Of a stretch of DNA of 64,000 nt, positions 20,833-33,100 are shown piece after piece. Positions within the stretch are counted from its first letter, which is position 1. Each line of letters begins with the position of its first letter. The stretch comes from Nematostella vectensis. Taxonomy: Eukaryota > Cnidaria > Anthozoa > Actiniaria > Edwardsiidae. A program made the translations under genes and the position numbers. The notes beneath the pieces were generated by a model. It saw only the letters and a list, made by a program, of their open reading frames with translations. It searched no databases and was not told the DNA's origin. Location of the stretch: the NCBI RefSeq assembly GCF_932526225.1, contig NC_064036.1, forward strand, positions 11,649,181 to 11,713,180. The letters run 5' to 3'.

Positions 20833-21889
20833 CGTCATTGTTCAAAATATGGTAGCTCAAAATAACTATTCATTTATTTTCATGTATATAGGTCAAAAGA
20901 ACTTTCAGGTATAATGTCAAAAGAACTTTTCTTATTTAACTGGTTGCATTATAGTAATGTTTAAAAGAGCAACAGGGCTATCTGAAATGTTTATTTGTTA
21001 ATAATTGAAACCATGCAGATTTAGATAGGAGAAATAGTAGCCATAATCATAAATCTATGTTCAAATAACAAATGCCATAGTTCTATTTCTACATGAGATC
21101 TACATACAGCTTTAAAATTTTACATGAGAGAAACAAGCAACCCAAGCCAAAGATGAAAAAACAGATGTTTCTTTTTTTCCTTTTTACCTTCTTTTATTAT
21201 ATAGCTTAGTGTAAATATTATCATAAAGATCAAAGCTTAGCTTTAATAAACTACAAACAACGGTACAAAGCAGTGTTATGAATAAAGTCCCTACCGTGTT
21301 CTATCAGTAAACCGCAATAATGTGTTACTACCTAGCACTCACCGCTCGAGCAATCACACATTGCCATCTTAAAAACTCAAAGACAACTTAAAGTGAAAAG
21401 CGCGGGAAAGCCGACATCTTTGTTGATGTATACCGCGTGCATAGTGACACGGGAGGCGCACATTTAGTAACCAGGCTCACTGACAGATCTTCACGCTTCT
21501 GGTCTAAACGAGAGCCTGGGAAGAGTGCGCGGGAGACCTGTGATTTTCTATAAACGCTAAGGATTAGGCCTGGGCCTTTTTTCAAAATGGCGGCCTGCAA
21601 AATCGTGATAAGCATGAATTCCTGCAAGTTTATATGGAAATTTTCGACATACACTCTAGGCCGACAAAAGCGATAAAGAAGATTCCAAATATGCCATGTA
21701 ATGTCTTTATAAGGAAATGACCGAACGACAGTTTTCAAAACAAGAAAACAATCTAAACATCAAAACAATCTACATTTGAAAATCCCTGTCTTATAGTAAA
21801 AACATAAGTTTCCACTAATCCTCTTCCCTACCCCCTCCAGCACCTCCTCACCTCAACCCCGATCACACCCAAAATATCGCCTTTTCTAA
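20833..21889. other. 3' flank of the giant gene, non-coding
   Basis: AT-rich, with several AATAAA-like words, for example around 21245 and 21281, that could serve the giant gene. No further gene is supported. Confidence 0.4.
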
Positions 21890-22172
21890 TACCGTCGAAT
21901 CCGTTGTATCGCGACGCAGCATTTTCAAAACATCGATTTGTTTTTGTCTTTTGAAATTATTCTAAGCCAATCAGATTCTTGCCATCTCTCGCTTAGTGCA
22001 GTTAGTTGCCTGGCTTTCTGTCGCGACTGTCTGGTTTTCGTCCAAAGGGAAGTCAGGGAAGTGCACAAAGCAAGATTCTGATTGGCTCCGAATGGTTTTA
22101 TTGACGGAACAGAAAACCAAAACAAATCGTGTTTTGAAAACGCGGGTCGCGATACAACGGATTCGGCAGTAA
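21890..22172. mobile_element. MITE family 1, copy B
   Basis: Same element and orientation as 4852-5154: termini TACCGTCGAATCCGTTGTAT and GATACAACGGATTCGGCAGT, shared internal words TTTTCAAAACATCGATTTGT and GGGAAGTGCACAAAGC, and several short indels between copies. Non-autonomous. Confidence 0.85.
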
Positions 22173-22442
22173 TTGAAAATTAGCTCTGTACGATAAAAAT
22201 ATATATGACAGCCCAAGTGCAAGACACACTGCGTCTGCTATACCGCGAATCCGGGTGAAAATTATTATATTTGATAGTTAAATTAAAATGTACTACTTAG
22301 CACGTAAATACTTGGAATGAGATAGGAAAAGGCGGGATATCCGTTCAAGCGTCTAAAAGCTAAAAGACGCGATTTGTTGCCTGGCAACGTAACAGGTAAT
22401 CCAGTACGTGAACACTGCCTTCGCCTCATTTCCTTACTCCTC

Positions 22443-24074
22443 ATGACAAGGGCATTATCGCTGCTGCTCGGAGTTCTAGTGATTTCCACGATGCACATCA
22501 GGAACTCCCGAGCTATTCAAAGAGGTACAGCAGACGTCGGTTACCATAGCGTCCACTCTGCTGGTATCACAGAGACGCATGCCGTCCCTATAAACGCAAT
22601 AACGCGGCCCTTCGTCGCAGATCTGGATGAAAGGAAAGTGCAATCACTTGTCACTGTGCTAACGGTGGGTTAAGAGGATTCTCTTGCTTATGGTGATTTT
22701 ATTCTCAGGAAAAAGCTTTTTTTCTGCCCATTATAACCGCGCGCAATTAGATTAACAGTGGATCCTCTTATCGAAATTTTTGCATTCAGCATGATCATTC
22801 GATAATCGGCGAATTGGAAATTCGTTTAAAATGTATTGAATTAAATTTTTCTTTTTGTCCGCTTTTCGCGAAAATTTTAGATCGAAAAACATTATCTTTA
22901 GATCGACAGGTAATCGTAATCAGTGACCCAGAAAGTTTTTTTTTTCTTTTTTCAAATCACGATACCGGTCAGATCAGAAATTCGCTTTCTTTTGAAAAAT
23001 GCTCTATGTTAGTTGACGAGATAACTGTCTGAAGAATATTTGTGCTTTTTCCATTTAATTTTGTGCATCTGTGATAAAACACAAATAAAAGTGTGTTACA
23101 AGATCAATGGGCAATAACAAATTGACACTTCTCAGTCAAAAAGGCCAATCGAAACACTACAAGGAAATAATACAAATGAATAAAATACAAAAAAAAAATG
23201 TGCACCAGGTTATCAACTGTGCCTAGCTTGCTAGCAACTTTGCCTTATGCTTATTTGAACTGGACTATATAATCTGAATCGTCCTTCGGGGAAATACGGG
23301 TTTGGCTTTGGGTTATTTTATGCTAATTATCCTATGTACATATACCTGCAGTGTCAAAGCGTTCATTCATTGGCTGGCATGCGAGATTACACGCGTTTAA
23401 ACTGACGCGCTGCTTGACGTGCTCGTAAAACGGGTTTTGCTGTGTCAATGTTGCACGTAAGGGAATTACATTAATTATTAAGGGATACTTAATGCAGCGT
23501 CGCTCTGACATTGCCTAGACCGGAGAAAATTCTAAGTATAGCAGAAACTAGAAGTAATTTGCTATCTGAGCCAACGGTATCGAATTAGTCATGCTATTAA
23601 ATAAAGTTCGCAGCTGCCTGCACATATAAGACGAACCAACGGATGAACTTGTCCATTGTTGTGATAAAAGCTTAAAAGTGTCGGGCGAACAAAGAGTATC
23701 CATTAATTAAAATGGTTTGAAATGTTGGAAATGAAGTATTACCGTCCTCTTGCCACAAGATAAAGCCACTCAAATAACTCATATGGGTATTGTAATCTTT
23801 GAATGCATGTACTTAAGATATTTTTTCCCTTTTAAAGTGAAGCTGTTTTTGTTTTCCGCAGCACTCCAATACACGGCATTTGGTCCCACCAATAGACGTG
23901 CTATGGATAAAGGGCCGACAAGGAGGGAACTATTTCTACTCGTTCGGAGGGGCCCACCGCTTGGAGGCCCACAAAAGGCTTTCGAGGAACACAATTCCAT
24001 GCAAACTTATTCCTGGAACAGTGGAAATACTAAAGATGCACCTCGGCTCTTCAGCGACACCAGATCTGAAATGA
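22443..24074 (+). CDS. Sulfiredoxin-like protein with signal peptide, catalytic Cys replaced by Ala
   Basis: Two exons: 22443-22664 (74 codons, donor ACG|GTGGGT) and 23862-24074 (acceptor TTTTCCGCAG), joined in phase 0 to give 144 residues; vertebrate SRXN1 is about 137. Sulfiredoxins reduce over-oxidised (sulfinic) peroxiredoxins using ATP and a cysteine in an FGGCHR motif. The family signature is clear: [20 protein letters not shown] in exon 1, then [34 protein letters not shown] and a C-terminal TPDLK. The motif here reads FGGAHR (GGG GCC CAC CGC, about 23951-23962), so the reducing cysteine is missing while the following His-Arg is kept. The N-terminus ([17 protein letters not shown]) looks like a secretory signal peptide, whereas canonical sulfiredoxins are cytosolic or mitochondrial. 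It is probably not a sulfinic acid reductase. The first in-frame ATG is at 22443; upstream frame has no ATG. Confidence 0.85.
22665..23861 (+). other. Intron of the sulfiredoxin-like gene
   Basis: About 1.2 kb, AT-rich, donor GTGGGT and acceptor TTTTCCGCAG. No element recognised in it. Confidence 0.7.
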
Positions 24075-24121
24075 CCATACTAGAATTAAATGACGAAAAA
24101 AAGCTTAAATTATGGAATAGG

Positions 24122-24483
24122 ATGTCTTCTTCTTATTCTTATTCTTATTATTACTCCTAAGTAGCTTTCGCTAATACTAGGAGGCATTAAGCAAGCACTG
24201 TCACTGGGGGTGGTCACTGCCAGAGGGTTTATTGCGTCCCCAGTGGTTCTTTTACGTCCCTTCGGTTCAGGTTTAGTGTAGTACAGCTTGAAGAGACGGG
24301 ACCTCCGGTTTAGTGTCCTTATCCGAGAAGACTGGAAACACGGGAGAATAACTTCAACTCACTTGTGACAAATTCGATTCAAGGCAGAAACCCGGAAAAA
24401 ATCCCCAGTTTGAGCCAGGATTCGAACCTGGGCCACAGCGGTGAGAGGCCAACGCGCTAACACACTAGGCCACCCGTGCTTCC
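24122..24483 (-). mobile_element. tRNA-derived SINE
   Basis: On the minus strand the head carries Pol III box A-like (GTGGCCTAGTGTGTTAGCG) and box B-like (GGTTCGAATCC) elements around a CTCTCAC anticodon-loop-like sequence, resembling tRNA-Glu. The acceptor stem ends do not pair, so this is not a functional tRNA. A body of about 250 bp containing TCTTCTCGGATAAGGACAC and GGAGGTCCCGT follows, and the element ends in a TAATAAGAATAAGAA-type simple tail. The body words resemble those of widespread invertebrate SINEs; I do not assign a named family. Confidence 0.8.
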
Positions 24484-24525
24484 GTAATCTGAAATCTGTA
24501 ATCTGAAATCTGTAATCTGAAATCT
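24484..24525. repeat. Three exact 14-bp repeats
   Basis: GTAATCTGAAATCT occurs three times in tandem immediately next to the head end of the SINE. Confidence 0.9.
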
Positions 24526-26169
24526 CGGATATGCCGTTTATACCAATGAAAATATACTTTATTTTTTAGAGTTATTTGGTAACAAATGAAACAAAAACGC
24601 TCCGCATTAGAATTTTCCTTTGAAAAGGAAGAAAAAAAATATCAAAATAAAAAAGGAACATGGGTGAGGCAAAAAATGTCAAGTAAAGCTTTCTGGATTT
24701 TACAGCTTGGTTTTAAGGGATTAATCTTCTTTAGACGGAGATATTTTATAGTTGCCTGATCGAGACTTTTCAGAGGGAAGTTGGAATTAAATTCATCTTT
24801 AAACAAGCGTATCTTCATGTTTTTTGTTAAAAACAACAAATAGAAACTGCGTTGTTAATATCTGTAAATGAATATGTGTCATATCAGCTGTGTTGTTTAT
24901 GAAAAATAAACCAGATTTTCTATGGAACAATCGTTGACTTAACATTTAATTAGGTGAAAGCCGCATGGTCACCAGTCTACGTCCGGACGATTACATAATA
25001 ATCTTTTTAACGATGATTTTTAACGGAAAACGCGAAAAATATTTCAAAATTTTAAAAGCAGTTTGTCTGTTGCAAGTTTCTTTAAGTATGTGATTGATAA
25101 TTTATAGCGGATGACCTATATAGTGTGGATTCTTATTTTGAAGGTTTCCGTCGGTCTTCCGGAAGTGAACTGGTGACAATGCGGCTTGAAGAACGTATGA
25201 TTAAAAAGGAATCAGTTTTTCCACTCTTTCCAAAAGCACATTCTTAATATAAAAAATGTATTTGAGCCCATGGAGTCGCAGCCGTGCATGTGTGCACAAT
25301 CTAGGCGAGATCTTAGCTACGCCCATAACCAGTCCCCAAACCAGCAAACGGCCAAAGCTCCTTTCCTGAGACAGCCATATGGCCAACGCCCGAGGTGTAG
25401 GTTTAGGGTTACGGTGACAGTGCTGAATAACGTATGCGCATGCGTGTGCTCTGACAAAAACAAACATAATCGTAGTGTTGAATCGTTCGAGTGAAGGTAC
25501 GAAATGATGACTTCAGTCGCCGTTTGACTAACTACAGCATTAAAACCATACTGTACAAAAGATGACAGATTTGTTTGATAATGAGGAAGTCATAAAGAAA
25601 ATTATAGTCTTAAGTTTGGTCTAGTTTTCTTAGCATTCGACAAAATGTGACAGTTTGCCGGTAAAACGCCGCCATTTCAAAACAAAATGGCTGTTTAACC
25701 GCGCGGTACTGAAACTACGCTTGCGTTTATCAGCACTGGCGGTTACGGTTAGTTGTATCCCGAGCGCAAGATTAAACGTTTTCAGAGCTGGCTAGCACAC
25801 TATTGGAATACATTCACACATCGTAATTCTCAGGGTCTATTGGGTATTTATAAATTGCGTCCAAATTTTTTACCCAGAAGACCGTGAGGGCGAGATGGTG
25901 ATAAACTCTTTGAGCAAAGTCCAATAACTTTCCTTATAGTTTTATGGCTAGTCTCCAGCATTTTCCTTACCACCAGTTAGGACAAACAGTTTTTCTAATT
26001 CATCTTTTTTGTGCATTAATATTTCAAAGCTTTCAATTGTGAATTAATTATTTTTAGTTATTTTTTCGAAGGAAAGTCCTTTGAAGTACTTTTTTTGGCG
26101 ACCATACAAAGAGAAGTAGTTACTATTCCTTGTAGTTATCATTCCTATAATTTGATCGCTTTCAAGAAA
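24526..26169. other. Intergenic, nothing recognised
   Basis: AT-rich, with short GC-richer patches near 25290-25460. No gene or element is supported. Confidence 0.4.
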
Positions 26170-27234
26170 ATGTCAGCCCTTGTCGCCATGCAGACAGGGA
26201 GGCTTGCCGAAGATTTGGCAACTGATGCTCTTATGAAAAAACAGCAACTTGAGATGGCCAAAAGTGACAAAGCCAAGAAGAAGAGAAGAAGAACAAGCAA
26301 AAAGCCGGTCTCAAAGATCGTATTCGGTATGAAGCTCCCAAAATGGTGGGTGAATTTGAACAAAGGGGTCTTAGCGGAGTTTTTCCTTTTCTTAGCCATC
26401 CAAGGGTTTGACATTTTCACAAACTGCCTCGTCCTAAGTGAAGCTTTCCAAACCCAGGTCAGCCTACAAGATGTAAAGTCTACGCCAAATGTTACTAAAC
26501 TAAACTTTACCGTGCCAAGTTTTTGCTCGTCTGGGGTGTTTTGGGGAAGAGAGAGAATCGATGATGTCACCGAACATTTTCAGCGAGTTTTTTACCTATA
26601 TTGCTTTTTCCTTGCCATCGCTAGCATGATTTTCACCCTGCAGATTCTAAGTTGGGTATACACATTATACCTCTCCGCACAAAAACGGGAACTAGGAGAA
26701 GAAGGAAGGGAGTTTTTAGTGAAGACAAAACTATATTTTCTTCTCGCTGCAAGTTTCTTCCAGGACATCCCGATGTCATCAATAACGGCCGAACTGTTTG
26801 CCTTGCAGCAAGGGAATAGCGGGATCGTCTGTTGGCTATGTGCAAAGACAGGCGAATGCTTAGACGAGAAAATTCTCGACAGTAAGCTGGATGCAAGTCA
26901 TCGACTTATAATTCTCAATATGGCAGCTATCTGTATAACGTCTCTGTGGAAGGGCATATCGAGTTTTTACCGCTGGAGTAGGGTTCCCAACTTTGAGATG
27001 TTCTACATCCGGGCAACCACGTCCGTTTTCGCTGGGGGCTTATTCCTTATCGTCATTTTGACCCCTGCGATGTCAGTGCTTACGTATAGGTACTATAATC
27101 TTCCAGGCATTACTGGCGGCATAATGAAGGACCTCATTGATAGGGTGTATGTCATAGGAGTCATATTTTGGGTGATGGTGCTAGCAGTTTTATTTTGCTG
27201 CCCCCTGTTGAAGTTGATAAGGGTAGCAAGCTAA
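26170..27234 (+). CDS. Intronless multi-pass membrane protein, paralogue of the gene at 10347
   Basis: 354 residues from the first in-frame ATG at 26170 (MSALVAMQTGRL); the frame is open for 25 codons upstream but without an ATG. The N-terminal ~60 residues are Lys/Arg-rich (KKKRRRTSKKP). About six hydrophobic segments then follow in the same order as in the 10347-11276 protein: FFLFLAIQGFDIFTN; the YCFFLAIASMIFTLQILSW segment; LLAASFFQDIPMSS; IILNMAAICITSLWKGISSF; FAGGLFLIVILTPAM; and VIGVIFWVMVLAVLFCCPLL. Conserved residues cover QGFDI, QDIP, WLCAKTGEC versus WQCSMSIDC in a probable luminal loop, SLWK/TLWK..SSF.RWSR, RATTS.FAG and LPG.T. Family not recognised. The paralogues flank the giant coiled-coil and sulfiredoxin genes in opposite orientation, so duplication was not a simple direct tandem event. 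Confidence 0.8.
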   Translation: MSALVAMQTGRLAEDLATDALMKKQQLEMAKSDKAKKKRRRTSKKPVSKIVFGMKLPKWWVNLNKGVLAEFFLFLAIQGFDIFTNCLVLSEAFQTQVSLQDVKSTPNVTKLNFTVPSFCSSGVFWGRERIDDVTEHFQRVFYLYCFFLAIASMIFTLQILSWVYTLYLSAQKRELGEEGREFLVKTKLYFLLAASFFQDIPMSSITAELFALQQGNSGIVCWLCAKTGECLDEKILDSKLDASHRLIILNMAAICITSLWKGISSFYRWSRVPNFEMFYIRATTSVFAGGLFLIVILTPAMSVLTYRYYNLPGITGGIMKDLIDRVYVIGVIFWVMVLAVLFCCPLLKLIRVAS

Positions 27235-27470
27235 ACACTCCTGAGTTTCGGAAAAGGGAAGAAAATAAGAGAGTGAAAGAGTCAATGAAAGAATACGACA
27301 AGGAACGAAGAAAAAAAATAATTAAAGAAGACAAGAAAAAAAAGCAAGAAAAAGGAATGAAAAAAAGAAAAGAAAAAAGGAAAAAGAAAGAAACATAGAA
27401 ACAACAAAGGAATCAAATGAAAGAGGGAAAGGAGAAAGATGAACAGCTGTAATCACACAGGTTAAAGCGG
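27235..27470 (+). other. Purine-rich 3' flank
   Basis: A GAAAAAG-rich tract of about 180 bp right after the stop. The overlapping Lys-rich frame is out of phase with the gene and has no domain; it was not called. Confidence 0.5.
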
Positions 27471-27506
27471 CATTGTCGCTGTTATGTCATTGTAGACTTT
27501 CGGTAA

Positions 27507-28157
27507 GGAAGTGTTCATGAACTACACCGAGGGGGGGGGGGGGGGTGGGTGGAGTGAAGATATTGAGGGTGGGGGCTCTTAAAAAAGGTCCTTCAAAGGG
27601 GGGGCTCTGAATTTTTAAAGAGCCGTACTTTTCAGATTTAATATTTTACTGATATAATCTAGTTTGTAGCACAAGATTAAATATTAATTAAGCCAAATTA
27701 AACAATGTATTTTTTTCTTTATAAAAAATAATATAGATACTTACAGCTTTCAGTATATAACACTTGGAATTACCCACCGATACAGATTATTATCTTTGCA
27801 AATCCACAAAACGATATACATACAATGTTTTATACTTTGTATAAAAGACATTATCTCTTTTTATACAGCAAAGCATTCTTAACGAAAACAAATATATATA
27901 TATACAATGTATACTTTACCATTTGGGGCGGACCATGTGACTTTTGAGTTGTTTTTTATTTTTCTGATTTAAAGACTTTTTGGTCTATTTAGATCGTAAG
28001 GGGAGGGGGCTCTGGAAATTTTGGGGTTCTAAAAGGGGGGGGGGGGGGGCACCGAAAAAGAATGTTTACAATGAAAGGGGGGCTCTGAAATCTTTTACTC
28101 TGTCTTGAGTAAAAATCTCCCCCCCCCCCTCCCCTCGGTGTATTTAATGAACACTCC
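27507..28157. mobile_element. Non-autonomous DNA element with G-rich termini
   Basis: The ends are inverted repeats: GAAGTGTTCATGAACTACAC then CGAGGGG at the left, and CCCCTCGGTGTATTTAATGA then ACACTCCC at the right. Subterminal poly-G and GGGGGGCTCTGAA words occur at both ends. The interior is AT-rich and non-coding. Confidence 0.7.
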
Positions 28158-30181
28158 CTAAACGCGAAAAATATTTTAAAATTGTAAAACCAGTGTGTCT
28201 ATTGGGAGTTTCTTCGAGAATGTGACTGATAATTTAGAGCGGATTGCCTATTAAATTGCGCTGATTCTAAAAGATTAGAAAACTGGTGACAATGCCGTTT
28301 TAATAAGTTGTCACGTGACTTTCTATAAAGACTGCACAAATTGAAGGGGCGTGTTACTTTATTTTTTAAGAATCAAACTTCGACAGTTTACACTCTTTCA
28401 CTTTCTCTGATAACAGAGGTGTCATGTGATTCACATCTTTTGCAATTCCCAGAGTAACCTGCCCTAAATAAATCGAGAAACTCTTAATTTCCGGGTTTAT
28501 ACCAATATATCAGTAGTTTAGGGCTTGAAAACAAACCATACCAAGTTTTATTGCCATACGACGGGTTTTCGTGAGGTTTTGACGGCTTTTAAATGTAAAT
28601 ATTATTGCACTCTCGAGCGAAAAGTGACCCAACTTTTCGAAAGCGCCAGGCATTCCTCGTTGGTTCAGGAATCCTAAAGGGCACATTTTCTATTATTTTA
28701 GGGCCTTGTTTTAGCCTGTTACCAGACCAATATCATCATTTTTCTTATTCAATATGATCATCTGTATAATTATAAATAAAATATATCCGAGATAGCTGTC
28801 AAATTGTGTGTGTTTTTTATTTACGGCATTTCCCCTTATTTTTAAGGGAAAATGTGCTTACAAAAAACAGTTTTTTAGTTAACAAAAGCAGGGACGAATC
28901 AAATTCTTCAAGTTGGGGTATCAGTTATCGTACGATGTTGGCAATTTTTAATTGCTAACATCCCCTGAAAAGCGTTTAGTTAGAAAATTTCTTGCACATT
29001 CTAGCTTGATGCAAGCTACCGCTGTTCTCACTGCGCGCGGGCTCGTTTTATGGGGTCAACTTGTGAAGAGCTGTTTTTAAACGCTTGTATCTTTGCTTAT
29101 GGTCAAATTTCGAGATTTTTTCTGATATCATTGAAACTCTTTAACCTATTCTCCATCTCAAGAAAAGTGAATATTAAAAACAAGTTACTGGAATTTGATG
29201 CTAGGGGCACTTTAAAGACTTCATATCCAACTTTCATAGGCACTTAAGTTCACTGAGAAAAGGGTTTTGTTTTATAACATCTCGGAGTACTGTTTTATCA
29301 TCGCGTGAATACTCTAGCATATCCAAGAAAATCACGCTTGGTGTGCTTTTCCTTGTATCATGTACATATGGTGGTCTTGGTTGTATACCTCTCTAAGACA
29401 CATTACAGATAGTATAGCATTACTATGTTATTCATATCCTCTTTTTATATTCAGCTCTCTATGGCACACAATTCACTTGAAGTGTTAAGTGAAATGCCAT
29501 TGTTAATATTTACCTTTTAATGAAAATTGTACTCAATAAAGCTCTAGATTATATTTACTTTTTAATTATACTTGTAATTAGAAAGAGTATCGTCTTTTCA
29601 TTTTTATCCTCTCGGTTGTACATGAGATTGCCAGACGTGTGTTACTTCAGTGGTTAAGTTTTAGTTGACATTCACATACCAGTGCCCTTTTTTGAAAACC
29701 AATCGTTTTTAGCAGAACTGTTGAGCTTAAAATGGCATCCTTAATAGCTCCGATAGGGGCGGATCCAGGAGCTCCAAAAGAGGGAGGGAGGGGGGGCGAA
29801 GCAAGTGTTTCAAGAAAGGGGGGAGCGGATTCAATGTTCTTCCTGTATTGTTATTTTTTTTTAAGTCAAAAATCGGAAAAAAGGGGGTCGGGGCCGGCTC
29901 GGACCACGCCCACATCCGGCCCTGGATAACAAGTCGTAAGAACCCTTTGTCCCAATATACATGGAAAATTAATCGACGAATTTGCCAATCGTCAAATGTT
30001 TTCAGTGGTTAACATCTCAGTACACATGGGCAGGGTGGTGTCCGGAAACCTCGATCCCCCCTCCCCCCCTCCCTCCCTCTGGACATGCGCCTGTAATAGT
30101 TAGTGTAAAAGTGTTGCTGATATCTCTCCTCACTGGTAATAGGTTAGACAAAACCATATTGTCCATGCCCGAAGTCCCCTC
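28158..30181. other. Intergenic, nothing firm
   Basis: AT-rich. Around 29745-29930 there is a GC-rich patch with GGGCGGATCCAGG on the left and CCGGCCCTGGAT on the right that could be an old hAT-like MITE, but its inverted repeats are poor. No gene is supported. Confidence 0.4.
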
Positions 30182-33100
30182 TCAGTGACACATGAGTTTT
30201 CCCAGAGTATGATATCCTTCCTCTTGAGAGTTGAAGTCCGTGTCGCCGAATCGCAATTGAGTCACAGGCAGAAGATCCTTGAATGTCAGCATGCCGCCAT
30301 CTTCATTCCAACTCAAGGAGTTAGAATCGCAATTACACCTCGTCCCCTTCACAACACACGTATCTGCTACCCCGCATGCGCACATGTTACTGCCCTCGGG
30401 TGCGCCACCCCACGTTGTCACCTTAGCTCCATCCCGTGACACCCACCAGCCAAACCAGAGACCCGTTGAATTTTTATAAAGAACCGAGCCGAAACATTCG
30501 TATTTGAGAAATTGCTCGCAGTACATAGAGCTGCCAGTGAGAGTCTTCAATTGCGCGACAGTCACGCCAGTGTATGTCACGTCACGCCGGTATGCACCAG
30601 GAGGCTCACCTGCCTTGACGAGGGTCCGGGCTTCACTGTCGTGACTCACCACCGTCACGCCAACTCCCTCGCGGGCCGTCATGTCACACTGGACCATCAT
30701 TGGTTCGGTACCGTTCAAAGTAAGAGTGTACTCGCCACTGATAGCGGACGGGTCTGCGGCCTTGATCTCACGGCACGTCTTATCTGTCCGTCACAGAAAT
30801 AATTAGCAAATATTACATTTTCTATGAATCGATACCAAAAAATAATGAGGGGTTTTCAGTGTATACAATGATGTGTTGGTTTCCAAGAGCTAAAAGAAAT
30901 ATATAGAGAATCCCAATGATGAATAATTGAGGCATCTCTAGAAAGATTTAGTGGCTGGGAACTGGAAAGGATTTTCTCGGCGTTTTTCTACTCCCTCTTG
31001 TCCAAGAAAACACAGGAAGCCTCAAACCCTCTTAACTTGAGATTTCTGCGGAGTAGTCTATGCCGCTTGTTTTCTAGCAGTCATGTGAGTTATGTTCTTA
31101 AGGCGTCTCGTAAACACATCGGTACGGCATAGATGACTTGTCATAGAGTCGCTCGCATTGTCATGTGAGTTATGTTTTAAGGCGTCTCGTAAACACATCG
31201 GTACGGCATAGATGACTTGTCATAGAGTCGCTCGCATTGTCATGTGAGTTATGTTTTAAGGCGTCTCGTAAACACATTGGTACGGCATAGATGACTTGTC
31301 ATAGAGTCGCTCGCATTGTCATGTAAGTTATGTTCTTAAGGCGTCTCGTAAACACATTGGTACGGCATAGATGACTTGTCATAGAGTCGCTCGCATTGTC
31401 ATGTAAGTTATGTTCTTAAGGCGTCTCGTAAACACATTGGTACGGCATAGATGACTTGTCATAGAGTCGCTCGCATTGTCATGTAAGTTATGTTCTTAAG
31501 GCGTCTCGTAAACACATTGGTACGGCATAGATGACTTGTCATAGAGTCGCTCGCATTGTCATGTAAGTTATGTTCTTAAGTCGTACCGTAAACACATCGG
31601 TACGGCATAGAGGACTTGCCATAGAGTGCTCGCATTGTCATGTGAGTTATGTTTTAAGGCGTACCGTAAACACATCGGTACGGCATAGATGACTTGTCAT
31701 AGAGTCGCTCGCATTGTAATGTGAGTTATGTTCTTAAGGCGTCTCGTAAACACATTGGTACGGCATAGATGACTTGCCATAGAGTCGCTCGCATTGTCAT
31801 GTGAGTTATGTTTTAAGGCGTACCGTAAACACATCGGTATGGCATAAATGACTTGTCATAGAGTCGCTCGCATTGTAATGTGAGTTATGTTCTTAAATCG
31901 TACCGTAAACACATCGGTACGGCATAGAGGACTTGTCATAGAGTCGCTCGCATTGTCATGTAAGTTATGTTCTTAAGGCGTCTCGTAAACACATCGGTAC
32001 GGCATAGATGACTTGTCATAGAGTCGCCCGCATTGTCATGTGAGTTATGTTTTAAGGCGTACCGTAAACACACCGGTACGGCATAGAGGACTTGTCATAG
32101 AGTCGCTCGCATTGTCATGTGAGTTATGTTCTTAAGTCGTACCGTAAACACATCGGTACGGCATAGAGGACTTGTCATAGAGTCGCTCGCATTGTAATGT
32201 GAGTTATGTTTTAAGGCGTACCGTAAACACATCGGTACGGCATAGATGACTTGTCATAGAGTCGCTCGCATTGTCATGTGAGTTATGTTTTAAGGCGTAC
32301 CGTAAACACATCGGTACGGCATAGATGACTTGTCATAGAGTCGCTCGCATTGTCATGTAAGTTATGTTCTTAAGTCGTACCGTAAACACATCGGTACGGC
32401 ATAGAGGACTTGCCATAGAGTCGCTCGCATTGTCATGTGAGTTATGTTCTTAAGGCGTCTCGTAAACACATTGGTACGGCATAGATGACTTGTCATAGAT
32501 TCGCTCGCATTGTCATGTGAGTTATGTTCTTAAGTCGTACCGTAAACACATCGGTACGGCATAGAGGACTTGCCATAGAGTCGCTCGCATTGTCATGTGA
32601 GTTATGTTCTTAAGGCGTCTCGTAAACACATTGGTACGGCATAGATGACTTGTCATAGAGTCGCTCGCATTGTCATGTGAGTTATGTTCTTAAGTCGTAC
32701 CGTAAACACATCGGTACGGCATAGAGGACTTGCCATAGAGTCGCTCGCATTGTCATGTGAGTTATGTTCTTAAGGCGTCTCGTAAACACATTGGTACGGC
32801 ATAGATGACTTGTCATAGATTCGCTCGCATTGTCATGTGAGTTATGTTCTAAGGCGTACCGTAAACACATCAGCATGGCATAGATGACTTGTCATAGAGT
32901 CGCTCGCACTGTCATGTGAGTTATGTTCTTAAGTCGTACCGTAAACACACCGGTACGGCATAGAGGACTTGTCATAGAGTCGCTCGCATTGTAATGTGAG
33001 TTATGTTCTTAAGTCGTACCGTAAACACATCGGTATGGCATAGATGACATGTCATAGAGTCGCTTGCATTGTAATATGTTCTTAAGGCGTACCGTAAACA

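Noticed and set aside
23750..24160. Plus-strand ORF of 136 codons overlapping sulfiredoxin exon 2
   Set aside because: It is in a different frame from the clear sulfiredoxin match and ends in the SINE simple tail.
24413..24483. Functional tRNA-Glu gene on the minus strand
   Set aside because: The acceptor-stem halves do not pair, and the sequence continues into a SINE body and simple tail.
27168..27398. Lys/Glu-rich small protein after the second membrane gene
   Set aside because: Low-complexity purine tract in the 3' flank; frame starts inside the membrane gene in another phase.
29745..29930. hAT-like MITE with GGGCGGATCCAGG terminus
   Set aside because: The right end (CCGGCCCTGGAT) matches too poorly as an inverted repeat and no target duplication is clear.
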